In this document: positions 30,776 through 38,641 of the stretch, in pieces
How positions within the stretch are numbered: position 1 is the first letter of the stretch
How the letters are laid out: the number at the start of each line of letters is the position of its first letter
Source of the DNA: Streptomyces cinnamoneus
GTDB taxonomy: Bacteria > Actinomycetota > Actinomycetes > Streptomycetales > Streptomycetaceae
Length of the DNA stretch: 64,000 nucleotides
NCBI RefSeq assembly: GCF_002939475.1
Contig: NZ_PKFQ01000001.1
Location: forward strand, 4,461,001 to 4,525,000
Direction: 5' to 3'
Notes under the pieces: model-generated
What the model was told of the DNA's origin: nothing
Seen by the model: only the letters and a program-made list of their open reading frames with translations
Database searches by the model: none
Program-made: the position numbers and the translations under genes

Positions 30776-31645
30776 TCACTGCTTCAGGGCGTCGAGCGGC
30801 GACCACTGTCGTGGTGCGGCCGGGGGAAGGGGGGAGATGCGAGGCTCAGGCTTGGCGAAGCGGGTGTACTCGGGCTGGCACCGCAAGGTCGCGTACCGCT
30901 TCGCGGTCGGATCGCAGGCCCCCATTCGTTGCTTGATCACCGCGATCCGGAACTCCATCGACGTGGGGTCCAGAGCCACGGACAGCGACAGCTCGGGCTT
31001 CTCGCTCAACCCGCCCTTGACCTGGTCTCGGGAGGGCGGAGCCCACGGGTCGCTCTTCGCCTCCCAGCTTTTGTCGCTGGCGTGGTGGAGGACGATCACC
31101 GTCGCGCCGGTCGCGCGGGAGAGTTCGGTCAGGCCCGACATCACAGCCATCTGTTCGGTGTAATCGGATTCCGCCGAGTCGAAGTCCATGAGGTTGTCGA
31201 ACACCATCACGGCCGGATAGGCGTCCCACAGTTCGACGTACGCCTCCAGCTCCTCGTCCACCGCCTTCCAGGTGATCGGGCTGCCGAAGCTGAAGGTGAT
31301 GTTCAGGTGCGCCAGCGCGGCGAGGTACTCCTCGCGGTACCGGCCGCCAGCGGCCATGCCGGCCTCGACCATCGTCGTGGTGTCGCCGGTCATCATGCTG
31401 GCCAGCCGGGACGACGCCGTGAATGCGCTCATGTCCGCGCTGAAGTACAGCGTCGGCAAGTTCATCTGGGCGGCCCAGAACAGGGCCAGACCGGATTTCT
31501 GGGTGCCGGACCGACCGGCGATCATCACGACCTCGCCGTGGCGTGGGCGGCAACCGATGTTGTAGAGCGGCTCGAAGGCGTCGATCCGCGGCAGCTCCTT
31601 GCCGGACTCGGCGTGCAGGGTCAGGGATCGTGCAGGGCTGAGCAA
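30776..31645 (-). CDS. RecA/DnaB-like ATPase
   Basis: 289 residues from TTG 31645 (GAGGAG upstream). Walker A AGRSGTQKSGLAL near residue 45, Walker B AVMVFDNLMDF, then VIVLHHASDKSWE and a DPT..FRI segment, as in single-domain replicative-helicase-like or AAA_25 proteins of phages. It probably loads at or moves on the replication fork together with the primase. Confidence 0.78.
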   Translation of the reverse strand: MLSPARSLTLHAESGKELPRIDAFEPLYNIGCRPRHGEVVMIAGRSGTQKSGLALFWAAQMNLPTLYFSADMSAFTASSRLASMMTGDTTTMVEAGMAAGGRYREEYLAALAHLNITFSFGSPITWKAVDEELEAYVELWDAYPAVMVFDNLMDFDSAESDYTEQMAVMSGLTELSRATGATVIVLHHASDKSWEAKSDPWAPPSRDQVKGGLSEKPELSLSVALDPTSMEFRIAVIKQRMGACDPTAKRYATLRCQPEYTRFAKPEPRISPLPPAAPRQWSPLDALKQ

Positions 31646-31722
31646 GCGTGAGCTCCTCCTCATCACCCGCCAGGCAGGGGCGGCCACGAAAGCCGCCCCT
31701 GCCCAGCGGAGGTCGGGTGCGG

Positions 31723-32160
31723 TCAGTCGAAGGACGGGGCGGCGGCCACGGCCGCGTCGACTGCCGCGTCACGCTGCTCGGCGTACGCGATGACCTTGTT
31801 GCGGATGCCCATGTCGGTGATCTGCTTCCAGACCCATGCCGGGTGGGCGCCGGGCTTGGTTGCGGGGACCTGGGTGACGGTGACGAGGACGGCGCTGCCG
31901 ACGAGCGTCGCCAGGTCTCGGGCGAGGACCGTCTGTTCGATGCGCTGCCCCTTCGAGACCTCGGGCGCGAGCCGGTCGAGCTGCTCCGGGGTCTTGAAGA
32001 CGGTCACATCGCACAGTGCGCTGTCCTTCGGCCCATTGGGCGTGGGGCGCTGGCGTTCGTAGTCCTTGACCTCGACGAGGATGGCCATGGCCTCTGCGGC
32101 TTCCTTCGGCTTGAACCATCCGCCGTTGGCGGTAGGGATGTCCTTCAGGTTCAGCGGCAC
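31723..32160 (-). CDS. hypothetical replication-module protein (possible ssDNA-binding)
   Basis: 145 residues from GTG 32160. Beta-rich centre (AMAILVEVKDYERQ, CDVTVFKTPEQL, VGSAVLVTVTQVP) compatible with an OB fold, and an Ala/Asp-rich C-terminus ending PSFD. Position between the ATPase and the nuclease fits an SSB-like role, but no clear family match. Confidence 0.5.
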   Translation of the reverse strand: MPLNLKDIPTANGGWFKPKEAAEAMAILVEVKDYERQRPTPNGPKDSALCDVTVFKTPEQLDRLAPEVSKGQRIEQTVLARDLATLVGSAVLVTVTQVPATKPGAHPAWVWKQITDMGIRNKVIAYAEQRDAAVDAAVAAAPSFD

Positions 32161-32279
32161 TACTGATCTCCACTCTGTCGGTGAACGGGGTAGGGGGTGC
32201 GGCGGACTGGGGCGCGGCCCTTGAGGGTGCCCGCTGCGATGGCTACGGCGATGGCCGCGCCGAGAAGGCGGTTCTTCAT
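32160..32279 (-). CDS. tiny single-TM or signal-peptide protein
   Basis: 39 residues from ATG 32279: MKNRLLGAAIAVAIAAGTLK, then a basic tail. The ATG overlaps the upstream stop. Function unknown. Confidence 0.45.
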   Translation of the reverse strand: MKNRLLGAAIAVAIAAGTLKGRAPVRRTPYPVHRQSGDQ

Positions 32280-32725
32280 CACGAACCCGCCAGGGCCCGG
32301 CCTCGGGCCTTCCACGCGTCCATCACCGCCGGGTCGGTGAAGGCGTGCTGGTTGGTGGCCCACAGGCGACGGAGGTCGTCGGTGGTGGCACAAGCTGTGA
32401 TCTGTTCGAGGAGCGGGTTCTCCGTCTCCTGGTGGCCTGCCGGGGGCGTGGTGCTCTGGGCGCTCTCGTTCCGCTCATCGCCCTGCGGGACGACGCGGGC
32501 GCCAGGGAAGCCCCGCATGACAGTCGAGGCGCCCTGCGCGAGCTGGTTCGCCTCTGCGACGAGCTCATGGAGAGTCAAGCCAGATACACTCTTACGATCG
32601 AAGCCGAAACAGGCGGCGATGTCTTCCTGGACCTCGGCACTCGGCCCTCGAAACGAGAGCTGCGGGTCTTCCTGCGCTGCTCCGCACTTGATGGTGACGG
32701 TGACGGATCGGCCTTCGCCGGTCAC
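32279..32725 (-). CDS. hypothetical phage protein
   Basis: 148 residues from GTG 32725 with GAAGGAAGG upstream. Acidic, with ITACATTDDLRRLWATNQHAF near the end, a helical motif also seen near RecB-type nucleases in phages. An internal copy of the conserved element (32583-32599, leftward) lies in its coding sequence. Confidence 0.55.
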   Translation of the reverse strand: MTGEGRSVTVTIKCGAAQEDPQLSFRGPSAEVQEDIAACFGFDRKSVSGLTLHELVAEANQLAQGASTVMRGFPGARVVPQGDERNESAQSTTPPAGHQETENPLLEQITACATTDDLRRLWATNQHAFTDPAVMDAWKARGRALAGS

Positions 32726-32772
32726 TGATGAACCCCTTCCTTCGATGCGAGAGGTGAACCGCCCCTCGCTCT

Positions 32773-32790
32773 GGATACACTATATCAATC
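32773..32790 (-). promoter_or_regulatory. class-II conserved element
   Basis: GATTGATATAGTGTATCC on the minus strand, between the nuclease gene and the next leftward gene; a B-type variant of the element. Confidence 0.45.
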
Positions 32791-33708
32791 GTTCGGGCTG
32801 AATGGAACCAGCGCATTCTTGATCGCCCTCGCGCGGCGGACATCCAGCGCCAGGCGCGCGGCGTCCCAGCCGACTCGCAGGTCTGCCCAGTAGAGCGTGC
32901 AGCGCGCCTCGCCCGCAGGAAGGTGGATGATCACGCCCCAGTCCTGATTCACGTTGGGGATGCGCGAGTAGGCCGTCGCGGCGAAGTTCGCCGGCACTTC
33001 ACGCTTCTTCCATGCCGCCAGCTCTCCGGCATCTTCGGCATCCACGGGAAACGCCGCGTGGTCGTACAGCTCGCCCCGCGAGTAGACCGCGAGCTGCGAG
33101 GACATCTTCAGGGCCCCGTACTGGACGCTGCCGGTCTTCAGGTCGCCGATGATCAGTCCGTCGATGAGGCGCCCGTCAGGGCCGGGGCCGGTATATCGGA
33201 GCAGCCGGTCGAAGGTCCCTCCGGTGCCCAGCTCGTCGACCACGACGAACTGTTCCATCGCCACCACATCGAACATCGCGGTGGCGGCCTTGTACGCCGC
33301 CATGTCTGCGACATCCGAAGCGGACGTGCCGAGCGGTAGCTCTCTCTCCTGGTCCACCAGCTCGGACAGGCTGTGCAGGTGGGTACCCCGCTCCCGCTTC
33401 GCGTTGGCTCCGGCGGCGGTTACCGCCCGCTCGGCGAGCCGGTCGAGGGCCGCCTTCCCTTCGCGAGTCTCGGGGTTCAAGTATTGCAAAGCGGTCAGCA
33501 GAGCGGGCTCGCGGGCCGCACCGAGGAGCGTCATGCGCTTGCCCCAGGCGGTTAGCGCGCTCTTGTCTTCGATGGCATCGATGAAGGTGGTGACCCGCGT
33601 GAGCCCGCGCGGCCTACCGCCACCCCTCGGGATGACGAGCGGGCGCCCCCAGCGGTCACGGGGTACGCCAAGGGCTCGTGCGGGGAGATCGACGAGAGTG
33701 ATGGGCAA
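32785..33708 (-). CDS. RecB/Cas4-like exonuclease
   Basis: 307 residues from TTG 33708. GTHLHSLSELVDQE, VAMEQFVVVDELGTGGTFDRLL and the catalytic GLIIGDLKTGSVQYG (Asp and Lys) followed by SSQLAVYSRG give the PD-(D/E)XK order of phage RecB-type exonucleases. It probably works in recombination or replication-end processing. First large gene of the replication operon. Confidence 0.8.
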   Translation of the reverse strand: MPITLVDLPARALGVPRDRWGRPLVIPRGGGRPRGLTRVTTFIDAIEDKSALTAWGKRMTLLGAAREPALLTALQYLNPETREGKAALDRLAERAVTAAGANAKRERGTHLHSLSELVDQERELPLGTSASDVADMAAYKAATAMFDVVAMEQFVVVDELGTGGTFDRLLRYTGPGPDGRLIDGLIIGDLKTGSVQYGALKMSSQLAVYSRGELYDHAAFPVDAEDAGELAAWKKREVPANFAATAYSRIPNVNQDWGVIIHLPAGEARCTLYWADLRVGWDAARLALDVRRARAIKNALVPFSPND

Positions 33709-33721
33709 GCGAGCTCCAAGA

Positions 33722-33988
33722 TCAGGATGTGGACTGTAGGTAGAGGCGGACCGAGTCGTCGGCAAGGAGGACGGGAACGCAGGCGTCCTGGTCCAGCAGG
33801 TCGAGGCCGCGGCTCTGGGCAGCCGCAATGATGCGTCGCAGGTGGCCGGGAGCGTGGTCAGGGCTCACGGTGATGTGGTAGTCCCAGTCGTCGTGGTCTA
33901 CATGAAGCGTGACCCCAGGAAGGGAGACGAGCTCGACCGTCCTGATCGCCTCGTCCTCAGTGGCGGCCACCGGCCAGTCGTGTGTCAT
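33722..33988 (-). CDS. hypothetical small protein
   Basis: 88 residues. Beta-rich (TVELVSLPGVTLHVDHDDWD, YHITVSPDHAPGHL). First gene of the leftward operon; no family recognised. Confidence 0.6.
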   Translation of the reverse strand: MTHDWPVAATEDEAIRTVELVSLPGVTLHVDHDDWDYHITVSPDHAPGHLRRIIAAAQSRGLDLLDQDACVPVLLADDSVRLYLQSTS

Positions 33989-34283
33989 GCGCTAGCTCCC
34001 CTCTCCCCGGACTGGCATCCTCCGCGCCAGTCGATCGAACATGCGTGCGACACCTCCAGGATCTTGCCTGGTGGTCAACAACGGGTCAACCCTTTCAAAC
34101 CGTATCCGGAGTCACAGCGTCCACGTGATCGGATTTCACGACGCGAAATGAGCCTCAATGCGGCGCTGATCTGCGGTTTCCGTCGACCTGGGCAAGATCA
34201 TTTCGTGAGGTGAAAAGAGGTGCGGAGGGGTGTCCGCAGCACCCTAGAGTTGATCGCTCCAGCGACACCCACAAGGAATGATC
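33989..34283. promoter_or_regulatory. divergent promoter region, replication operon / oxidoreductase
   Basis: A leftward promoter is suggested by TTGACC (34084-34089 on the minus strand) and CAAGAT (34061-34066) 17 bp apart. Two 18-bp operator-like sites in opposite directions lie at 34134-34151 (TTTCACGACGCGAAATGA) and 34198-34215 (TTTCACCTCACGAAATGA on the minus strand), beside the rightward oxidoreductase promoter. No gene is seen here. Confidence 0.55.
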
Positions 34284-35231
34284 ATGCGTGCAATTGTCAT
34301 AGCCAGACCCGGCGGACCGGAGGTGCTTCAGGTCCAGGAAGTGCCCGCACCTGCGCCCATCGCCGGGCATCATGTGGTGAAGGTCTCACGGGCTGGGGTG
34401 AACTACGCAGACATTCACCTGCGAGAAAACGGCTACTTGACACCGGTCGAATACCCCGTCACGCCTGGCAATGAAGTCATGGGAACTCTCGCTGATGGCC
34501 GCAGGGTGGTTGCACTAAGCCGTGGTGGCGGATATGCCGAACAGGCCCTTGCGCACCGCGCAGTCACGTGGGAGGTGCCCGATGAAATCAGCGACGAGCA
34601 GGCCGTAGCCCTCGCCCTCCAGGGCCAGTCCGCCTGGCATCTGCTGCACACGGTGCTCCAGCTCGGCAAGGGCGACTCGATTCTCATCCCTGCGGCAGCC
34701 GGTGGTGTCGGCTCCCTCGCCGTCCAGCTCGCCAAGGCTGCCGGTGCCCGCGTGATCGCCATGGCCGGCAGCCCCGAGAAGGCAGACCTTGTCCGCAGCC
34801 TGGGCGCGGACGCTGTCCTTGACTCATCCACGCATCAGGACCTGACAGCACGCATCCTCGACGCCAACGAGGGCCCTGTCACGCGCGCGCTGGAGATGAC
34901 TGGCGGCGAGGTGTTCGACGCCACGCTCGCCGCCCTCGCGCCCCGGGGCCACATGGCCGTCTACGGCTGCGTCTCGGGCGACCAGCGCGAAGCCCCCGTC
35001 GCCCAACTCATGCAGGCATCCAAGACCGTCTCAGGCTTCTGGCTCCCGAACCTCTACGGGGTCCGGTATGCCTTGCGGGACTCGATGAAGGCCCTGTTCG
35101 AGGCCACCGCTCGCGGTGATCTTCGCCCGGTCATCGGTCCGTGCTACGCGCTCAGCAACGCGGCCCAGGCCCACTCAGATCTCGGAAGCCGCAAGACCAC
35201 AGGTAAAGTGACGATCAAGACAACTCGGTAG
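34284..35231 (+). CDS. quinone oxidoreductase-like MDR protein
   Basis: 315 residues from ATG 34284 (AAGGA six bases upstream). GVNYADIHLRENGYLTPVEY, the nucleotide-binding IPAAAGGVGSLAVQLAKAAG and GCVSGDQREAP fit zinc-independent NADPH:quinone oxidoreductases of the medium-chain family. It reduces quinones or enones in the cytoplasm. It is not a phage function, so it is cargo carried between the replication and lysis modules, together with the IclR regulator downstream. Confidence 0.85.
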   Translation: MRAIVIARPGGPEVLQVQEVPAPAPIAGHHVVKVSRAGVNYADIHLRENGYLTPVEYPVTPGNEVMGTLADGRRVVALSRGGGYAEQALAHRAVTWEVPDEISDEQAVALALQGQSAWHLLHTVLQLGKGDSILIPAAAGGVGSLAVQLAKAAGARVIAMAGSPEKADLVRSLGADAVLDSSTHQDLTARILDANEGPVTRALEMTGGEVFDATLAALAPRGHMAVYGCVSGDQREAPVAQLMQASKTVSGFWLPNLYGVRYALRDSMKALFEATARGDLRPVIGPCYALSNAAQAHSDLGSRKTTGKVTIKTTR

Positions 35232-35255
35232 TAACAAGTCCGACTCGGTAGTAAC
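35223..35255 (+). repeat. direct repeat ACTCGGTAGTAAC, likely operator
   Basis: Two perfect 13-bp copies at 35223-35235 and 35243-35255, 20 bp apart; the first overlaps the oxidoreductase stop codon. Placed 100 bp before the IclR gene, they look like binding sites on its promoter. Confidence 0.5.
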
Positions 35256-35355
35256 CTCTCTGTTCGGTCCGCCTGCGGGGTAGAGCGCGCGAACCAGCCA
35301 ATTCAGGTTCCCGTCGTGCCGCCGCGTGCGTGTGCGGCGGACGTTCAGGGAAGTC

Positions 35356-36144
35356 ATGGGCAAAGGAACAGCACACGGAAAGAAAGTCTTCCTGGTTCAG
35401 CGTGCATTCGCTGATCTCGAAGGAGACAGTCACGGCCCCACGGCCATCGCCAAACAAACGGATCTTGATGCGGCGACCGTATACCGCATCCTCCAGGACG
35501 GCTTGGCGGACGGCACCTTCGTGCAGGAGGCCGGGGGACGGTACCGACTGGGGCCGGGAGCCTTCCGGCTCTCGATGCAGGCCCTGTCGCAGACGCCCGA
35601 CCCCGAGGCCACGCAGGCGGTTCTCGACAAGCTCCAGCGGATGACTGGCGGCCTGGTCGCCTACTACGCCGTCGTCGGCGCCCGACGCATCTGCACCGAC
35701 TACGCGATCGGCGACTTCGACCCGCGCAGCATCGGCATCGACCCCTTCGAGCTGGTCAAGTACAGCCGTTCCCTGCGCACCGGAGCGTCGGGCAGGGTCA
35801 TCCTGGCCCACATGCCGCCGCCCATCCAGGAGAAGGTTCTCGCCGAATCCGTACCTGAAGGCGTCGGCCCGGGAGTGATCCGGGACAACGAGGCCCTCAT
35901 CGAGTCCCTCAAGGACATCCGGGCCATGGGATTCGCCATCGGACGGCAGGAGTGCATGGCCGGCTGGGATTCGGTGGCCGTACCCGTCATGTGGGGGGAC
36001 ACCATTCACGGCTCCCTCCTGCTGTGGGTGCACGTCGACAAAATGCCCGAGGACCCGAGCCAGCTTGTAGCCGCAACGATGACCGCTGCCGAAATGCTGA
36101 GCCGCTTGGCTTCGATGCCGTGGGCCCCCGAGTCCGTGGCCTAA
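35356..36144 (+). CDS. IclR-family transcriptional regulator
   Basis: 262 residues from ATG 35356 (AGGGAAG upstream). The N-terminal winged helix (GPTAIAKQTDLDAATVYRIL, GGRYRLGPGAF) and the C-terminal effector domain (YYAVVGARRICTDYAI, TGASGRVILAHMP, AGWDSVAVPVMW, GSLLLWVHVDKM) give the family layout and length. It probably controls the oxidoreductase upstream or itself. Ends at a strong terminator. Confidence 0.88.
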   Translation: MGKGTAHGKKVFLVQRAFADLEGDSHGPTAIAKQTDLDAATVYRILQDGLADGTFVQEAGGRYRLGPGAFRLSMQALSQTPDPEATQAVLDKLQRMTGGLVAYYAVVGARRICTDYAIGDFDPRSIGIDPFELVKYSRSLRTGASGRVILAHMPPPIQEKVLAESVPEGVGPGVIRDNEALIESLKDIRAMGFAIGRQECMAGWDSVAVPVMWGDTIHGSLLLWVHVDKMPEDPSQLVAATMTAAEMLSRLASMPWAPESVA

Positions 36145-36148
36145 CGCG

Positions 36149-36195
36149 CACGAGCCGCTTCCCTTCGCTTATAAGGAAGCGGCTCGTGGCGGTTT
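36149..36195 (+). terminator. intrinsic terminator after IclR gene
   Basis: CACGAGCCGCTTCC (36149-36162) pairs with GGAAGCGGCTCGTG (36175-36188), followed by GCGGTTTTTG. Confidence 0.88.
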
Positions 36196-36223
36196 TTGCC
36201 TGCCAAGAAACGGTAAAGGCGGG

Positions 36224-36697
36224 CTAGCTAGCGCTCTTAGTGCGCGTCGACTTGCTGCGCAGGAGTGCGGGATTGTCCGGCACTCGAATGAGATCCGTAT
36301 CCCGGTCTTCTCGGGGGACGGCGTAGAAGCCGTCCTTCGTCTCGGGGTCGTAGTAGATGACGAGCTTGTCCTCTTCGAGCCACTTCTTCCAGCTCGCCAA
36401 CTTGGAGGCTTCCTCGTCGTTCAGCTTTTCCCCGGCCCGCTGGCGAGCTTCACAGCGCAGCATGACGAGGTTGTAGTTCCAGCGGTGCTCCTTCGCGATC
36501 TTCCACGGAATGAGATCGGTATCGCGAACAAGCCGGAGCGGGAGATCCGCGCGATTGGCATACGTGGCCCAGTACCCGGGAGAAGTCTTGATGTTGTACT
36601 TCTCCTGGTACGTCTTGACCATCCAGGCGTACGACTTGCCTTCAAGGAGCCAGCGCTTGGCTTCGTCGTGATTCTGTACTTTGCTCCTCGGCGGCAT
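36224..36697 (-). CDS. putative DNA-binding phage protein
   Basis: 157 residues from ATG 36697 (GAGGAAGGG upstream). A possible HTH near residues 9-40 (AKRWLLEGKSYAWMVKTYQE), then WKIAKEHRWNYNLVMLRCEA and a C-terminal segment. Transcribed away from 36814-37167 across a region with a conserved element; this divergent pair is a fair candidate for the lysogeny switch, though no repressor family is recognised. Confidence 0.55.
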   Translation of the reverse strand: MPPRSKVQNHDEAKRWLLEGKSYAWMVKTYQEKYNIKTSPGYWATYANRADLPLRLVRDTDLIPWKIAKEHRWNYNLVMLRCEARQRAGEKLNDEEASKLASWKKWLEEDKLVIYYDPETKDGFYAVPREDRDTDLIRVPDNPALLRSKSTRTKSAS

Positions 36698-36813
36698 GTG
36701 TAGCCCTTCCTCGCGTTCGTCCTCCCTTATGCGTGACACCCTGTGGTCGCAAGGCGCACAGCCCAACAGTGACATGTAAGAGTTGAACCAGTCAAGACGA
36801 TCGAGTGGAGGCA
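36698..36813. promoter_or_regulatory. divergent control region with class-I element
   Basis: TGTAAGAGTTGAACC (36775-36789, rightward) lies between two divergent genes. The gene at 36814 has GGAGG four bases before ATG. No consensus -10 lies at 17 bp. Confidence 0.5.
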
Positions 36814-37167
36814 ATGGTTGTGGGAGATGGAACAACTACTGTCTGTGGTGTTTGTCGCCGTCCCGGTCTGCCAGTAGTCAGGTACACCATTACAGCGGAG
36901 GACGGCCGTGAGGGCGAGGTCGACCGCTGCGCCGATCACGCCGAACCTTTCGAGACCGCGCTGACCCAGGCCGATCGGCGGTCGACGAGCCGGGCCCGCA
37001 GGCGCACCACAGTGACGACCGTCGAGGAGATCAACAGGACGAAGGCGTCCGAGTCGGCACCCGCACCGCAGCCCCAGAAGTCCGGCAGCGGCTCCCGCAA
37101 GCGCAGGCGTACCACGGTGACGACCGTCGAGGAGATCAACCGCTCCAAGGAAGCCGACAAGGCGTGA
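36814..37167 (+). CDS. small protein with zinc-finger start and repeated RRRTTVTTVEEINR
   Basis: 117 residues. CGVCRRPG and CADH give a possible zinc site in the first third. The 14-residue unit RRRTTVTTVEEINR occurs twice in the second half, separated by an Ala/Pro/Lys linker, which looks like an Arg-rich nucleic-acid or partner-binding module. Oriented against the surrounding leftward genes. Family not recognised. Confidence 0.6.
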   Translation: MVVGDGTTTVCGVCRRPGLPVVRYTITAEDGREGEVDRCADHAEPFETALTQADRRSTSRARRRTTVTTVEEINRTKASESAPAPQPQKSGSGSRKRRRTTVTTVEEINRSKEADKA

Positions 37168-37216
37168 AACGCAGTGAAGCCCCCCGCTGACCACATGGGC
37201 CGGCGGGGGGCTGGGG

Positions 37217-37444
37217 TTACTGCGACTCCTCCGGGGAGTCGTCCTCGCTCGGGGCAACCACGCCGAGCGCCGTGAGGATCTGGACGATGACGGCCACCTC
37301 CGGACTGTCGGCGTAGACGATGGCGGCGATGGACACCGCGACACCCACCGCGGACAGCACCGCACCGACGCGTGTGCGGTAGCGGACAGGCAGCAGGCTC
37401 ACCAGCGAGATGGGCTTGGAACCGGGCATCAGCATCTTGCTCAT
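37217..37444 (-). CDS. holin-like small membrane protein
   Basis: 75 residues. Two hydrophobic stretches (VGAVLSAVGVAVSIAAIVYA and VAVIVQILTALGVVA) and an acidic tail (SEDDSPEES). The ATG overlaps the endolysin stop. It probably forms the lysis pore, releasing the endolysin. Confidence 0.7.
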   Translation of the reverse strand: MSKMLMPGSKPISLVSLLPVRYRTRVGAVLSAVGVAVSIAAIVYADSPEVAVIVQILTALGVVAPSEDDSPEESQ

Positions 37445-38211
37445 CAGCGACCCGCCGGAGCCATCAGGCGAGTCCAGGTCGACGGGCCCGGATAGCCGTC
37501 CGCCTCCGAACCGCTCCAGCCCTGTGCCCGCTGGAACGCCTCGGTCGCCTTGCGGTCGGCCTCGGTGAAGCGGGGGCCCGGACCCTCGGAGTAGAAGCGG
37601 CCGAGGCCGTGCGCGACGAGTCGCTTGCCCAGGGTGGTCACGGCGGGGTGGGACTGGCCGAGACGGAATGCCTGCCGGCCGGGGAACGGGGTGCTGTCTC
37701 CCCTGTCCTTGCTGCTCTTCCATGCCGGGTCCGCAGAGTCGATACCCTCGGCGAAAGCCGGATAGCCGTAGCCATACACGTACGAGCTGCGGCGCTCGCG
37801 CTTCTTCAGGTACACGCCATCGCCCTCGGCCGAGCCGTCCGCGTTGGTGTTGCCCTCGACGGTGTAGATGTACGTGGAGTCGTAGGCGTACACGATGCCG
37901 GTGTGGGTGCCGCCGCCCGATCCGTAGAAGACCTGGGCGCCAACTGCCGGATAGGCACTCCAGCGGTTACGGCTCTTGAACCACTCGACCCCCGTCGCGC
38001 ACGACGCGGTACGCGGGTAGAGGCTGGCGAGTCCGGCCTTCATGGCGACCCAGGAGGCGAACACGGCGCACCAAGCCTGATTCTGGCTCCACTCCAGGCC
38101 GGGGACGGCCGGGCTGTACTTCTGCCAGTTGGTCCAGTGCCCGTTGGATCGGCCCTCGTGGTAGCCGACCTCGGCCTTGGCGATGTTGATGATGGTCTGG
38201 GCGTTGCCCAA
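37444..38211 (-). CDS. endolysin (CHAP + peptidoglycan-binding)
   Basis: 255 residues from TTG 38211 (GAAGGAG upstream). The N-terminal CHAP-like amidase has Cys48 in NQAWCAVFASWV and His103 in GGTHTGIVYAY. The C-terminal domain has a peptidoglycan-binding repeat pattern (LGQSHPAVTTLGKRL, ADRKATEAFQRAQGW). It cleaves the peptide of the cell wall at lysis. Neighbour of the holin-like gene. Confidence 0.85.
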   Translation of the reverse strand: MGNAQTIINIAKAEVGYHEGRSNGHWTNWQKYSPAVPGLEWSQNQAWCAVFASWVAMKAGLASLYPRTASCATGVEWFKSRNRWSAYPAVGAQVFYGSGGGTHTGIVYAYDSTYIYTVEGNTNADGSAEGDGVYLKKRERRSSYVYGYGYPAFAEGIDSADPAWKSSKDRGDSTPFPGRQAFRLGQSHPAVTTLGKRLVAHGLGRFYSEGPGPRFTEADRKATEAFQRAQGWSGSEADGYPGPSTWTRLMAPAGR

Positions 38212-38287
38212 GTGACTTACTCCTTCGAGACATGGCGAAGGCCCCGTCCGGAGGACCGGAACGGGGCCAATAGGCAGCGGATTTGGC

Positions 38288-38641
38288 TCAGTTGGGGTTG
38301 GGGACAGAAGCCGTTATGTGCGAATCGAGTCGCTCGGCGACTGCGAGGCGTTCTGCCCTCTCGTGGGCAAGGTCTGTGCGCAGGGCAGTGATGTCCCGGC
38401 TGTGTTGGGCCTGGCCGTCGAGGACGCGATCGAGTCCCTGAATCACGCGGTCCACGTCATCACGGAGATTCGTGGTGTGGTCGTTGGAGACCTGCTCGCG
38501 CGCCTCCTGGGCATGCTCGCGCACCTCGGCCAGCGCAGTGCCCTGCCTCCGTACGAGCTCGACGAGGACGCCGACGAGGGCAGCGACGACGGCGCCGGCA
38601 GCCGAGACGAGAGCCACCTGCACAGAGGGCTCAAGCTGCAC
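38288..38641 (-). CDS. DUF2746-like membrane-anchored coiled-coil protein
   Basis: 117 residues from GTG 38641 with GAGGAG upstream. A TM helix (VALVSAAGAVVAALVGVLVEL) is followed by a coiled coil (LAEVREHAQEAREQVSNDH...). Such proteins sit beside the lysis cassette in actinophages and may be part of the holin complex. Overlaps the tail-fibre gene stop. Confidence 0.65.
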   Translation of the reverse strand: MQLEPSVQVALVSAAGAVVAALVGVLVELVRRQGTALAEVREHAQEAREQVSNDHTTNLRDDVDRVIQGLDRVLDGQAQHSRDITALRTDLAHERAERLAVAERLDSHITASVPNPN

